Assembly: GCF_026151205.1 (NCBI RefSeq)
Contig: NC_087073.1
Span: 18,752,837-18,816,836 of the forward strand
Direction: 5' to 3'
Source: Bolinopsis microptera
Lineage: Eukaryota > Ctenophora > Tentaculata > Lobata > Bolinopsidae
Length of the DNA stretch: 64,000 nucleotides
Shown one piece after another: positions 15,101 through 26,631 of this stretch. Below the pieces are notes generated by a model, which saw only the letters and a list, made by a program, of their open reading frames with translations, searched no databases and was not told the origin of the DNA. Position 1 is the stretch's first letter, and each line of letters begins with the position of its first letter. Made by a program: the position numbers and the translations under genes.

Positions 15101-18100
15101 GACATACAATATTAATAACACCGTTTATGGGATTAGGTGGATGCCTACATTTTAATTGAGGTCAATTAGGTTCAATTAATGCGGTTGTAGTTTAATTCTT
15201 GGGCAGGTTTCAAGAAATTATGGTCTATGTTAAATCTATGTTAGACGTGTCTAAAACATTGTCCAATCCGTCTTTTCCTCCTTTACACATCCACGGCCGC
15301 ATTTTTATACAATTTCTTCTCTTTATAACCATTTTCACAGAATAGGCCACAGTTAAAACCTCAGAATGGAAATAATCTAAAATACAAATTTGAAATCTAA
15401 AATAAGAAATATTTTAATTTACCCTGCTGGTACTAACTCTTTTAATTGATTGGTCTAACAACATGCATCATGATAATTCTGATCAAAATTAAGTATAATT
15501 TAGGCAGCATAATCGGACATTACGCCAGCTTTCAGTGTAAGCTAATATTAATATTACTCCTATTAGCCTGTATGTATCCTGATTAACACTGACAACCCAA
15601 TTAGCTTAGAATACTCCATTTAGATAAGGCCGGAATCTCACCCGAACATGCAAGTATAAATTTACAGAGCGAGCATGACCAGCAGGTCATCCTTCATTAT
15701 TACCGACAGTAGCTCAGTAGATTTTTATTCTGTGTTTGTAGAAGCAGAAAAGGGAGATCTTGTGCAAATTATTCCAGTAAAAACGTGATAAAATTATCGT
15801 AACCATGAATGAATCAGGAACGATTCATTTCCAACCAGGTAAACCTGTTTAAAAGATTTTCATATGGCGAATTTACGCTGTTTATAGCGAAATTTCACTG
15901 AACGACAGCTTGATATAATTGACATCTCGGTTAATCACATCAGTATTTATAAGCAATTATCAGTATTATAAACTTACGAAGGACTCCCTCGAACTGAGCA
16001 CCGAGTTGCCGGGTTAGCAGCGGTTCTGGTAGCTCTCTCAGGTAGAGTTTCAGCAACATTCCCACTGTTTCTGGATCGTAGTTCGTCAGCTTCACCACTT
16101 CTCCTGGGGAGGATGGGGTCACGTGATGAAGTGTCGGAGTTTGTTTGTTAGTCAGAAAGTTTGTGACGAAGAAGACTTATAAGGAAGTTTTGGACGAATA
16201 AGAAAGTTTTGGAATAATAAAGTTTTGGGTTTGCAGAAGACATGAAAAAAATGCAAAGAAAACATGGCCAAAATATGCAGTCTCATTCCAGAGAATTTTC
16301 TTAACAAGCTGAGAATGAGGACTTGAGACATTTCTGATTATATCCTGTACGCGCACTTCATAAACCAATTAAATCCTCCTCAGTTTCGCCGCAAATCAAT
16401 AAAAGTTTCATTGAAGCGGAAATTCCTGGCCTTTACACCGAGTATTTTCTGGCAACACTCCCAGGTAAGTTAAAGTAGTAACATGGCAGTAGGTTATCTC
16501 ACTAGACCACAAACCATACACTTTTATTGGGCAGAAAATGGGGCGGAGGTGACCCTGTGACACTTAATTTCCTTCCAAGGTACTATCAGCCGCCCTTCAG
16601 GCCCTCAACTAGCCGCCCTTCAGGCCCTCAACTAGCCGCTCTTGAGGCTCTCAGCAAGCCGCCCTTCAGGCACTCAACTAGCCACCCTTCAGGCACTCAA
16701 CTAGCCGCTCTTGAGGCTCTCAGCAAGCCGCCTTTCAGGCACTCAACTAGCCGCTCTTGAGGCTCTCAGCAAGCCACCCTTCAGGCACTCAACTAGCCGC
16801 TCTTGAGGCTCTCAGCAAGCCGCCTTTCAGGCCCTCAACTAGCCGCCCTTCAGGCACTCAACTAGCCGCCCTTCAGGCTCTCAGCAAGCCGCCTTTCAGG
16901 CACTCAACTAGCCGCCCTTCAGGCCCTCGACTAGCCGCCCTTCAGGCACTCAGCAAGCCGCCCTTCAGGCACTCAGCAAGCCGCCCTTCAGGCACTCAAC
17001 TAGCCGCCCTTTCGGCCCTCAACTAGCCGCCCTTCAGGCACTCAACTAGCTGGAAGTTGGAACACAAGATAATTTCATTAAATCCAGGCCTAACTAGAGG
17101 GCTCTCATACAGGGCGGTGTCCCCAGGAATGCGCACTGTTTACACTGCTCACCTTCTGTTTGCATACCTTCCACACACTTCCACACTGAACCTACCTGGC
17201 ATGGCAATCACATACTGTGATTCTATTACACATACAACATGTCGCTTCCATACCCCCGGTCGTTCAATTTCTATATTATCCAACTATTTCACGATCTTCT
17301 GGAGCCAGCATAAAGTTTCTAACAGTCACCCAACTATCACCTCCCTGGGCCGGACTAACGATCAGTCACTAATTACTGACCACGATAGACCATGTTCGTT
17401 ACAGTCAGGTTCCATTCTTGCACTACACTAAAACTACTCGAGCTTGCCATTTCTGGCGCCATTTACTTTATTTAATCGCATTGAAGCTTATTACTTAATT
17501 TCGCAACATTCCCCCCGTCAATGGTTATAACTGCACCCAGCAGCACCCAATGACACCAAGTTTCATGCCTAGACTATTTTCAATCTAATCCCGCGAGAGA
17601 AAACTAGATTACCTAATGCTCTTACGACAATATGAAGCTCTACTGGGGCCACACCCAATCCAATATTAAAAAGCTCCCAAGATACATATAACATTTTAGT
17701 CTCATGATGTTGTAATCAGCTTCAACGAGGAGAAAGCATAAGTTATTCATTCAAAAACTTTAAAACCTTCTCACATTACCTCATCTAAAGGTGAATAATT
17801 AAGTGATTTAATGAGGAGATATTAGAGCCAATAATACAGCATAATAATATTCTCTTATCTGCCAAAACAAAAACTAATGATGAGGTAAGGAAGATTACTT
17901 ATTAAGTTAGCATGGTGAAGAGGGAACGTTACTGGAATAGCCGAGAAAAAGAAAATTATCAAGGCTGTGACGTAAGCAGGAGCATTTATAACACCTAACC
18001 GTTTTATGCCTTATTTTGAATGTGATGATGAGGCAGGCGATCTTAGATTTCTAGAAGTTTAACTTCTTGTGCTATTTTTGGAATGTGATCATGTTCTACG

Positions 18101-21100
18101 TTGATGACATAAAGATGACATAACGATGACATTAGCACCACTCACCAGTGAAATGAAAGTTCCCCAGCTGTTCAGATCGATAGTTTAGAAATAAGGAATT
18201 TTGCGGGGGCCGAACTGAGAAAGGCGTCCAAGTTCAGACAGATCACGATTCTGTCATACATGTGGCAAATGATCTTTTCAATTCGCCAAATCGTGGTGGA
18301 GCTTTAAAAAATTAGAGGCCAATCGATGATCCCATGTGATGTGGCGCTCAATAGAAGATGTCAAGATATTTATGGTATGCTAGTGAGTGTAGTCTTAAGA
18401 CATTATATTCTCGTGCTTGGTAAATATTATAATAATATGCAAAAGGAGTTGTCAAAGAAAAGCTCGAAATATTTTACCTCGGTTGTACATATTTTTGAGT
18501 TCGTTCAGCTTTGCCCTGAATCCTGGCACTCGGTAGATTCCTTCTCTGGTTAACGCTGCAAATAATGATTGATAAGAATTACAGAGTTCCAAAATCAGAT
18601 AATCGGGATTATTGTGCATGGATCGCAAATTTTGATAATCACATTGATTTTAAACGGTCCCCAAAATAGATAGCTACAAATTAACCGCGGTGAATATCCA
18701 CAGTACAGATAGACGTAGAGTCAACGACTATATTTCGCATTTCGGCTATTATCTCAAATGTCTACTTCTACTACAGGTCAGAATGTTTGTTATTTCGCAA
18801 CTGATCAGATAAGTAAGATTTATTATACCTTAAAGGGCAATAACTCCAACTTTAAAATTCTCAACACTGAAGGATCGGCACAGTAAACTCGATTACAATC
18901 GGATAATGTCAACAGATACTCAACCCAGAGCATGAGGCAGTATGTGACTTTACCAGGTTACACATGAATTATTCGGTATGGGGCATTCGCTCTTTCATCA
19001 AGAAATGAAAATCAATATAAAATGTTAACAATTCTCTTACCGAAAGTTTCGATGTACATGACGCTGTCCTGAAAGACCCTACATAGGGGGAGCTTGTCAC
19101 TGACCCTGCTCCTCTGAACGGCGGTCACTAGAGGCATACCAAACACGGGACCCTTAGATTGGGCAGGGGCGGCGGGTTTCTCTGGTGTTCTCTCCGAGTA
19201 CACGCTCGTGATAAACTTGCGGAGTTTCTTCTTGTTCTTCTTCCTGGGAGAGAGGAGGGGGTTCAATAAAAGTAATGATTATGTACATTGTACAGGCTGA
19301 GAAAATGAATTATAGTCCAGACAGGAGGTTAGCAGTGGAGGGCAGTTTGAAGGATGTCTGAACTTAGAGGTAATTATGAGGAGAAGCAGGCTAGACAGTT
19401 CAGCTGATTCAGAACGTTAGAACACTCTGTGATGTTATCTCCGATAAAGTGACGGTGGATTTAGCTCAAGAAGCCAGGTGAGTAGCGTGTGATGGAGTAT
19501 GAAGTCTATATGAAACACCAGCTGCTGAAAGCAGGGCACTCCGTTTTGAGTGCACTTTCAAGGGAGCTATGTCTGCATTTTAGTTGAAGTCAATTAGCTA
19601 ATATGGAGAGGGACGTACGTCAAGATGTGTGACGGGGGGGAGGGGGGGGGTACCCCCCTGTGTGACGCAGACACTTCTCCGGGATCATATTTATAACTTT
19701 CTATTTTTGAACAGAACGGTAACATCACTCAACTTTTTTTCTGACATATCGAGCTGTCAGGACTCAGGATGGTGTGATGATTGTTAAAACAGATGTTATT
19801 ATTATTAGGACGTGATGAACAAGACAGGACCAAGATAAACACCAGATCCAGGTAAGTACTATCACGCTCACACATCACCTCTCCACACTAAACAGTCACT
19901 CTTCTTAATTTACTCTTCAGCTAAACGTGTGCCCAATTTAAACATTACCGTCAGCAGCAAGACTGGCTTTGGAGATCAGTTAGACTGGACTGATTCTCCT
20001 CTTTTTCTTTGCAACAACTGTAACTTGTCAGTATGTTCCATCATTAGTGAAGATATGTGAACGTGTTCAGACTCACTACATACCAGGTGATAATTGAACA
20101 CGTGTCATGGTTCGTTCCTCCCAAATTCCGGGATTTAATTACAGAGGAATTCTCCGGTGTGTTACGTTCAACATAGAATAAGGAAACATTGTTGGGTACC
20201 GACAATATGAAAATAATTCGTTACACATTGAATAGACAACAATAGATATTAAATGAAATTTCAGCACAAACAGTCAATATTTTAGACACGAAAAATTATA
20301 ATTTTATAACCATAAAATACCCCATACATATGCAAAAATCTGTCCTTATTCAAAAAATTTCAACAATAATCAATATTCGCCGAATGTTCATCTAATTAGG
20401 TATGTGGAACAACGCACTGTCTCTGACGACTCGACTAGAAACCGACTCAATTTCTTCTTCAAGTGGAATGTGGAATAATGCACCGGGTCTGGCATCTTCG
20501 CTTCTTTTCAATCTGTTAGGAACATGGAATAACGCGTCGTCGCTACTTTCTAGGTTGGGAATGTGAAACAGGGCATCTTCATGTCTTTCAACGTTAGGCA
20601 CGTGGAACAAAGCTTCTTCGTTATTCTTCATATTTGGAACATGGAATAGTGCTCCACTCTCTTCATCAACACTCCGCTTCATTGGAATATGGAATAAAGC
20701 TCCTGGACCTTCATCAGCCTCGCTTCTCTTCACTTTATTTGGAACATGGAATAGGGCTGCTTCGTTGCTCTCCAAGTTGGGAATATGGAATAGAGCTTCT
20801 TCATTGCTGTGCAAGTTGGGAACATGGAATAGAGCTTCTTCACTGCTTTGCAAGTTGGGAACATGGAATAGAGCTTCTTCATTGCTTTCCAAGTTGGGAA
20901 CATGGAATAGAGCTTCTTCATTGCTTTCCAAGTTGGGAACATGGAATAGAGCTTCTTCGTTACTTTCCAAGTTGGGAACATGGAATAGAGCTTCTTCATT
21001 GCTTTCCAAGTTGGGAACATGGAATAGAGCTTCTTCATTGCTTTCCAAGTTGGGAACATGGAATAGAGCTTCTTCATTGCTTTCCAAGTTGGGAACATGG

Positions 21101-24100
21101 AATAGAGCTTCTTCATTACTTTCCAAGTTGGGAACATGGAATAGAGCTTCTTCATTGCTTTCCAAGTTGGGAACATGAAATAGAGCTTCTTCATTACTTT
21201 CCAAGTTGGGAACATGGAATAGAGCTTCTTCATTACTTTCCAAGTTGGGAATATGGAAAAGAGCTTCGTTTTCATCACTCAGACTCCTTTTCATTGGTAT
21301 ATGAAAAAGTGCTCCAGGCGCTGCATCATCACCCCTCTTTTGTCTGGATGCTGCTGACCTCTGCTTGTCTCTGATCTCTGATGGTAAGGGGGAGCTAAGC
21401 ACAGAAATAGCTGCTAACAGCAAGGAGGGAATAACAACCGTTAGGAACTTCATTTCTCAGGCTCACTCACTGGACAACTCAATAACTGGCCTATCATCAG
21501 CAGATGTCACGGTTTTTAAGGGAACCATCCACCCTCCAGATCCTCAGCCACCATTAACACCTATATCACGGTTAATCACGCTAAAAAGCGTTCGACCCTT
21601 ACTTTGCAACTTCATTACTAATGCACTGTTACCCTCATGACGAGATTGCCAGACGCCCCGGCAGCTCTCTCCCTAGACCTGAGACAGATGTCGTGGTGGC
21701 CAGGGGACAGGTATCACAGATACGGAGAAAATCTTTCTATCGGCATATTGCTAATGAGCACATTATGTCAGCTTGTCATTGACGGGGCGAGAGAGAGAGA
21801 GAGGGATGACATGTCGGCAGGTTAATCTTCATCACAAGGTAAGGAGTAAGGATCCTATAATTGGATAGTCCTTAGCAGGTGATGTAATCTCTTTACTAGA
21901 TGTGATACAATAAAAACCCTCCTAGACCCCCTCGTCTTGCATCATGCCACAAAAGGATTTTTAAAGACTCCAGCCTGTCACACGTAGAAAGAGTAATGAT
22001 CCCTGGCTCTTATCAAGAGTTGACGTAATGTCAGGATATGATCCAGAGAAAAGAGATCAAAGTCTCCTGTTACACAGCACGACTTAGCAATTAAAGGCCA
22101 GAACATTGGCGGACGTTTTGTATTGCACACGGATATAGTACTGTCACTCAGATCAGAGCAATAGAAAAAATGAAGTTTCGTTTGGTATTCTAAAAAAGAG
22201 TATTAACCTGTTTCGCCATACGTTGTCCATCGCTTCGTTGAGATTACATAGCATCGTGGGAACAAGTTTATATTTTCCACAACCAACGTTCCCGTTACAA
22301 TGGTTAACCATGCAAACGACTTCCTTCTTAACAAATAGAATATTTAGCGTCTATTGGACAGCAGATAAAGGAAGGAACAGCTAACACAGGTGTACAAAGG
22401 TGTATGAAACAACTAGACACTGCACGAAAACAATAATTATCAGATCCAACTGTAAGAGACTACAGAAGAACTGTGAGAAAGAGAATATACAGGAAGGTAG
22501 GCATGACAGGAGTTATATTTTATACAACCATGTACACAGTTTGTGTATTATAAAGCCATTGTTAATTACTGTTTCCTAAAGACAGACCTGAGACCAACAC
22601 TCTGCAACTTTTGCTAACTTGTGCACACTTTCGGAAAGAAAGTGACCTGTTCAGGCCAAGGTTACATAATATACTGCAGTACTAATTCTAATGAACTTGC
22701 GATATTATGTGCTGAGTACAAGTTGCTAATTCGGTTTCGGTCATCCCCAAAAAAGATTTTAACTTGTCAGTTTTCTCAAAGTAGGTAATTGTGGCCCTGA
22801 CAGAGCCAGTATTTGATCACACCCTATTTACTCCCTTGTGTTCTATTACGTGGTAGGGTTGTAAAGCCCACTCAGGCTTACTACTTTTTCAACAAAATTC
22901 CGACAGAATTACAGCCAAAATTAGCATGTTATTTACATGTTCAGACTATGAACTATTTAGCAGAATAATCAAATGTGCTTGCAATTTGCATGTCAAGAAA
23001 GGAAGCCTACTAAACACAAATTCAACGAAACAATGTTGAATAATATTTTTAAATCCGCAATTATTCCAGAATTATAATAATTATTTTACGAAGGTCTCGA
23101 AAATTCGAACACATTAATGATATGATACGTTAACTTTGCCCGCATATGGCAACACAACAGAGCATACGATCACGATGCTATATTATCCGCCATCCGGTAA
23201 CATTTATCCGTTCACACCTAAACTAAAAAGAACTATGCCAGGAATGTAATAAGCCCTAGATGTTAGCAGGTTGAAAAGAATGTAAGAAATTTGACTCACT
23301 CGTCTTTGTGAGCGTCCTGATTATCATTACTCCTCATGTCAACTGCTGCAGACGGTGCCACCACTTTCCGTCTCAGTTTCTTCGCTATATCCATCGACCT
23401 GAACAAACCGATATTATAAGACACTAATAATTAGTTGTTAAAAGAATCTCAACCTAGTGCCTTATAAATCAGCGTAACACCTTGCAGGGCTGCCGGGGTC
23501 CTACAAGTGATAATTTCAAGGATACTCTCAGTCTCCAAGTAGGTAACAAAGTTCAAGTCGGGATATGTATCAACATGCCAATGTGTGACCTGCTTACCCT
23601 AGACAGGTTCAAAATATCCTCACCTGAATTTAACATTGTCGTTTCCCCTCAGCTGGGTTGTGGTGATGTGAGGCTGATCTGCTCAAAGGGTTGTGTTCCA
23701 TTAGTCGGGACATGAACTTGGGGGATTTCGGCTTTTCCATGGGACTGGGTGTGCTGCTTCCGGCACTAGAACTGCAAATATGCAATATAATTAGAATTAT
23801 ATCGGGTTTATGGATCGTTATAATATGAGCTGTTAAGTATTCAAGGTCAGTCTTTTCAAAAATTTTCAGCGAGAAGTTGTGCTCATGCTTTTTTTTCAAG
23901 AAGTTGCCTTAACTCAGAGGCAGCAAAAAAATGATGTATGCTGAGTATACAAGACATCTCTCAGTTGTTTTTTCAAGAGCCACTTCAAGACCACTCCTTT
24001 AAAAAGTGGGAAGCTATGAGGTAGCAAGGGATGAATGCTGCGGTAGTTGCAGTATTGGATAACTTCCATATTATATATATAATATATAAATATTATTATG

Positions 24101-24535
24101 ATAAACTGTAAAACTACTAGACGTAATGGACTGTTGTGTGTATTTACACAGGACTAAAAAAACACTTGTAATCGTTGATACACTGCATTTACATTGACAA
24201 GGTCACAACAAATCACAAACTTAGTACTAGTAACATATATAAACTGAGAAGTGAGATCATATAATCTGAGATCAGGTAACTTTCGACAATCAATTGTTAC
24301 TTAACATTCGGACATTTATACATGCGCTGCATAACACATTCAATTCTGCAGGCACTCAACAGCCATTTAAGGTATAATGGGGAACATAATACAAAATGAA
24401 GAAAAATAAAACACGAAGTGCATTTTTTACTTCAACACACCTTCCATCAGCCTCAAAGCTGGCGCTCGGATGAATTGCGCTGATCAGCGCTTTTGATGGA
24501 CTAACCCCTCGCTTTTCTTTGTTTTGTTTAGTCAT
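6110..24535 (-). CDS. RALBP1: RalA-binding protein 1 (RLIP76), Rho GTPase-activating protein
   Basis: RALBP1 is a Ral effector with RhoGAP activity toward Cdc42/Rac and works in endocytosis and signalling. Exons, 5' to 3' on the minus strand: 24535-24441, 23771-23624, 23398-23300, 19243-19041, 18555-18478, 16103-15978, 14581-14463, 10271-10141, 9705-9437, 8677-8508, 6226-6128 (or read-through to a stop at 6110). From the third exon on, all phases agree and all introns are GT-AG. A lysine-rich N-terminus precedes PVFGMPLVTAV, the RhoGAP start. GIYRVPGF carries the arginine finger, and YDPETVGMLLKLYLRELPEP and LSNLIIILSPT are RhoGAP core motifs. Two later exons are coiled-coil and match the Ral-binding part of the family. 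The last exon (FACIDAYTELRFRQ) resembles the end of the Drosophila protein as I recall it. Oddity: exon 2 is in frame from exon 1 but ends in a stop before its strong donor. The start is the ATG at 24535. Confidence 0.85.
8822..9105. repeat. diverged tandem duplication in a RALBP1 intron
   Basis: Two adjacent segments of about 130-150 bp share GATAAA-CGTGA-T-TAAGGAGTGCCCC, then GGCAATTGTAAGGGTACTTT (or GGCGATTG...) and a GGGAGTA end. A weaker third echo of AAGGAGTGCCC lies at about 9131. There is no coding signal. Confidence 0.6.
13252..13440. repeat. diverged tandem duplication of about 95 bp
   Basis: Two successive units share TCGAGAA-ATTCTACAGAACATTCTA-AGACTAGT, then TTGTAAGATAAAGTT and GTAAGTAT-TACT. 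The pair lies in the long RALBP1 intron between the exons at 14463 and 10271. Confidence 0.6.
14180..14259. repeat. 13-bp minisatellite with six CACGTG sites
   Basis: The unit CACGTGACACG[C/A]C is repeated in register, so palindromic CACGTG E-box cores start at 14180, 14193, 14206, 14219, 14232 and 14245. It lies in a RALBP1 intron just downstream of the exon ending at 14463 (minus strand). Regular 13-bp spacing puts successive cores on rotated faces of the helix. It may simply be a minisatellite. Confidence 0.8.
16583..17050. repeat. 23-bp minisatellite, about 20 copies
   Basis: The repeating unit is CCGCCCTTCAGGC then [A/C]CTCAACTAG, with variants CTCTTGAGGCTCTCAGCAAG. It lies in the RALBP1 intron between the exons at 18478 and 16103. 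Long open frames run through it on the plus strand only because the units lack stop codons. Confidence 0.85.
20392..21453 (-). CDS. secreted precursor with 22 ALFH[I/V]P peptide repeats
   Basis: This intronless 353-residue protein starts with a clear signal peptide (MKFLTVVIPSLLLAAISVLS). It then has ALFHIPM-KR, thirteen tandem 13-residue units (ALFH[V/I]PN-LESNEE and close variants), and eight further copies spaced by KVKR, RLKR, MKNNEE, VERHED and other linkers, ending in DSALFHIPN. That gives 22 copies. Dibasic KR sites flank several copies; inside the array only acidic linkers separate them. This architecture is that of a neuropeptide or secreted peptide precursor. Cnidarian precursors are known to use acidic as well as dibasic processing sites. 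No amidation glycine follows the peptides. The nine central units are nearly identical at DNA level (39-bp period, 20890-21240), implying recent homogenisation. The gene sits within the third RALBP1 intron on the same strand. I do not recognise the family. A structural repeat protein is an alternative. Confidence 0.85.
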   Translation of the reverse strand: MKFLTVVIPSLLLAAISVLSSPLPSEIRDKQRSAASRQKRGDDAAPGALFHIPMKRSLSDENEALFHIPNLESNEEALFHVPNLESNEEALFHVPNLESNEEALFHVPNLESNEEALFHVPNLESNEEALFHVPNLESNEEALFHVPNLESNEEALFHVPNLESNEEALFHVPNLESNEEALFHVPNLESNEEALFHVPNLQSSEEALFHVPNLHSNEEALFHIPNLESNEAALFHVPNKVKRSEADEGPGALFHIPMKRSVDEESGALFHVPNMKNNEEALFHVPNVERHEDALFHIPNLESSDDALFHVPNRLKRSEDARPGALFHIPLEEEIESVSSRVVRDSALFHIPN

Positions 24536-24964
24536 GTCAAGTCGTGAAAGTCAAAGGTAGCACCATGTACTGATTTTACATAGCTAACATGTAAAGCAAC
24601 GGTGTGAATTAAAGTTTAAACCATAATCCAAACTTTAATATCATAACAGAAAATATGGTTCATAAAATTGAATTAAAATAAGCATTTTGAAATGATATCT
24701 AAATCTCAAAATATGAGCCGTGTTGTTGGTAAACAGATAAGTCATCTTGTAGTCCAAAAACTGATGACACAATTTATTGGAAATTACCTTAGACTTCCAC
24801 ATGAGTTGGACTTGAGGGCTTTGTTACTTCGTTTGAAAAAAAGCTCCATAGTTTTCATTATAAATTGAATTCATTTGTACATCTGTTTTATCTAAAGGTA
24901 ATAAATTGTTATGATGGACAAATCAATCCTTTTTGTTTTTAGAAATCATGTGAGAAAATACAGA

Positions 24965-24995
<31 letters not shown>

Positions 24996-26631
24996 AACTC
25001 TAAAACTCTAGTCACAAGAGCAACTGCCTAAACGTGCAAATACAGAAAATACAGAGAATAAAAGAAAGGCTCGAGTTGTTGTTTCAGTATACCAAGATAA
25101 CTGAAACTTTCTTTTTTTAATTAACTTAAAAAATACTAATATCTAGATAAATGAGAAAAGACAATTTTTGAGAAAAGAAAATTTTATTTTTTACATGAAA
25201 ATCAATTTATTATAAATAAAAGATGTAATCCCTCGATGTGATAAGATACTACTGAGGCACCTTAGTTACAACTAATCAAATGTATAACTAAAGAATGAGA
25301 TTAGCTTTTCTACTTATATCCTGAAACAATCAAACTAACAATGCATTGTGTATGTCTATAAAATAGTAGTCTACATGACATGTAGACTATTACAATAGAA
25401 AGCAGACTCATTAAATCCAATCAAAGTCTTACATCGCTTTTAAGATCATATCAGAGTTCTGAAACAGCCATGGTTCTATTGATGAAACCTTAAAAATTTT
25501 GCAATCATCTTTGCTTTCTGCCCATAGCTCCGGAGCTGAGTTCATATGTGGATTGAACAACCATTCGATTCATAGAACATAATAGCTGCTCAAGACTATA
25601 TATTAGTAATTAATGTGGTATGCCACATCAAGAAAACAACAATTGACTATTGAGGTTTAATGATGATATGGAATTTGAATTTTATATAAATTTACACTAT
25701 GTGGTTGGGGCATTTTGCATAGTAAATATGGTTACTACTCCTATATATCATATTATTTGATTGGTATTCGATTCTGATTATTTCCCTAGGAATATGATTA
25801 TTATATCTCAATTTGGCTTTAGGTAGGGTGCCCCGCTATTTAAAGAACTGGATTCTTCCAGGAAGCATCCCGTGCACAGAGCTTGGTCTACATATATATT
25901 AAATTATTAACCATTCATTCTGTATGTGCACGAAAATTTATTTCAATCAATTTTGTTAGCATAACAAATGAACGCCGTACTTTGCTTTACAGGTACCAAC
26001 AGAGAAAGTTGACATTTTGCTATTTTTATGGACAAAAGCGTGGGGCATGATCTACCATATTATTTGATACAGGAGAAACGCCAAAGTAAAGAGGATTAAC
26101 CCTTCAGACTACAGCTACAGTGAATACCCCTTCTCTAGAATCCCATGATTGCATGTATTTGTAGAACTCGAATTCTTTCTGTATTTGTAGAACTTGACTT
26201 GTGTCCAATGCACCTTTACATAGTGGGATTCTTGTTTTTAAGACTGTTTTGTTTCGCCTAAATATGAGCCTAACTTAATTCTATTCAGGAGGTTCTCTCA
26301 AGATGATTTTTATATCGAAGATTTCAAGAGCCTAAACTGTGTATGATTCGCCTCTCCAAACAAAAGTTACCTTTACATAGTGCTAAGCTTTGCAACACTA
26401 GCTATTCTTTTCGGGTCAGTGAAACTGAAGAATCTGATGATTGTTACATGAGCACAATCAACTGGTGATGTGGTGGCTTGCATAAAACAATAATTTCAAT
26501 CGATTGCAGGTTTGAGTCCCATCGTGTGCTATGCCCCACCATGTGCTATGATCAATAAATCCGTGAGTAATCGAGCTAAGGAACTCATTAAAACTACATC
26601 GGCCCCCAGTCGTCCAAGCTAAACAATTGGG
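24536..26631. other. intergenic, no gene seen
   Basis: This is the region upstream of the RALBP1 start codon, with its promoter and 5' UTR presumably at the low-coordinate end. An AT dinucleotide tract lies at about 24966-24997. No exon, tRNA or conserved RNA was recognised. Confidence 0.5.

Noticed and set aside
16527-17026. Plus-strand ORFs of 77 and 89 codons with PPFR(P/H)STSRPSG repeats
   Set aside because: They lie entirely in a 23-bp minisatellite inside a RALBP1 intron. The unit changes frame with each repeat and has no start context or splice support.
20634-21374. Long plus-strand and alternative-frame ORFs through the peptide-repeat gene (WEHGIELLHCF, FPTWKAMKKLYSM and KLGTWNRASSL repeats)
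   Set aside because: The 39-bp unit contains no stop in several frames, so these open automatically. Only the minus frame at 20392-21453 has a signal peptide, cleavage sites and varied flanking sequence.
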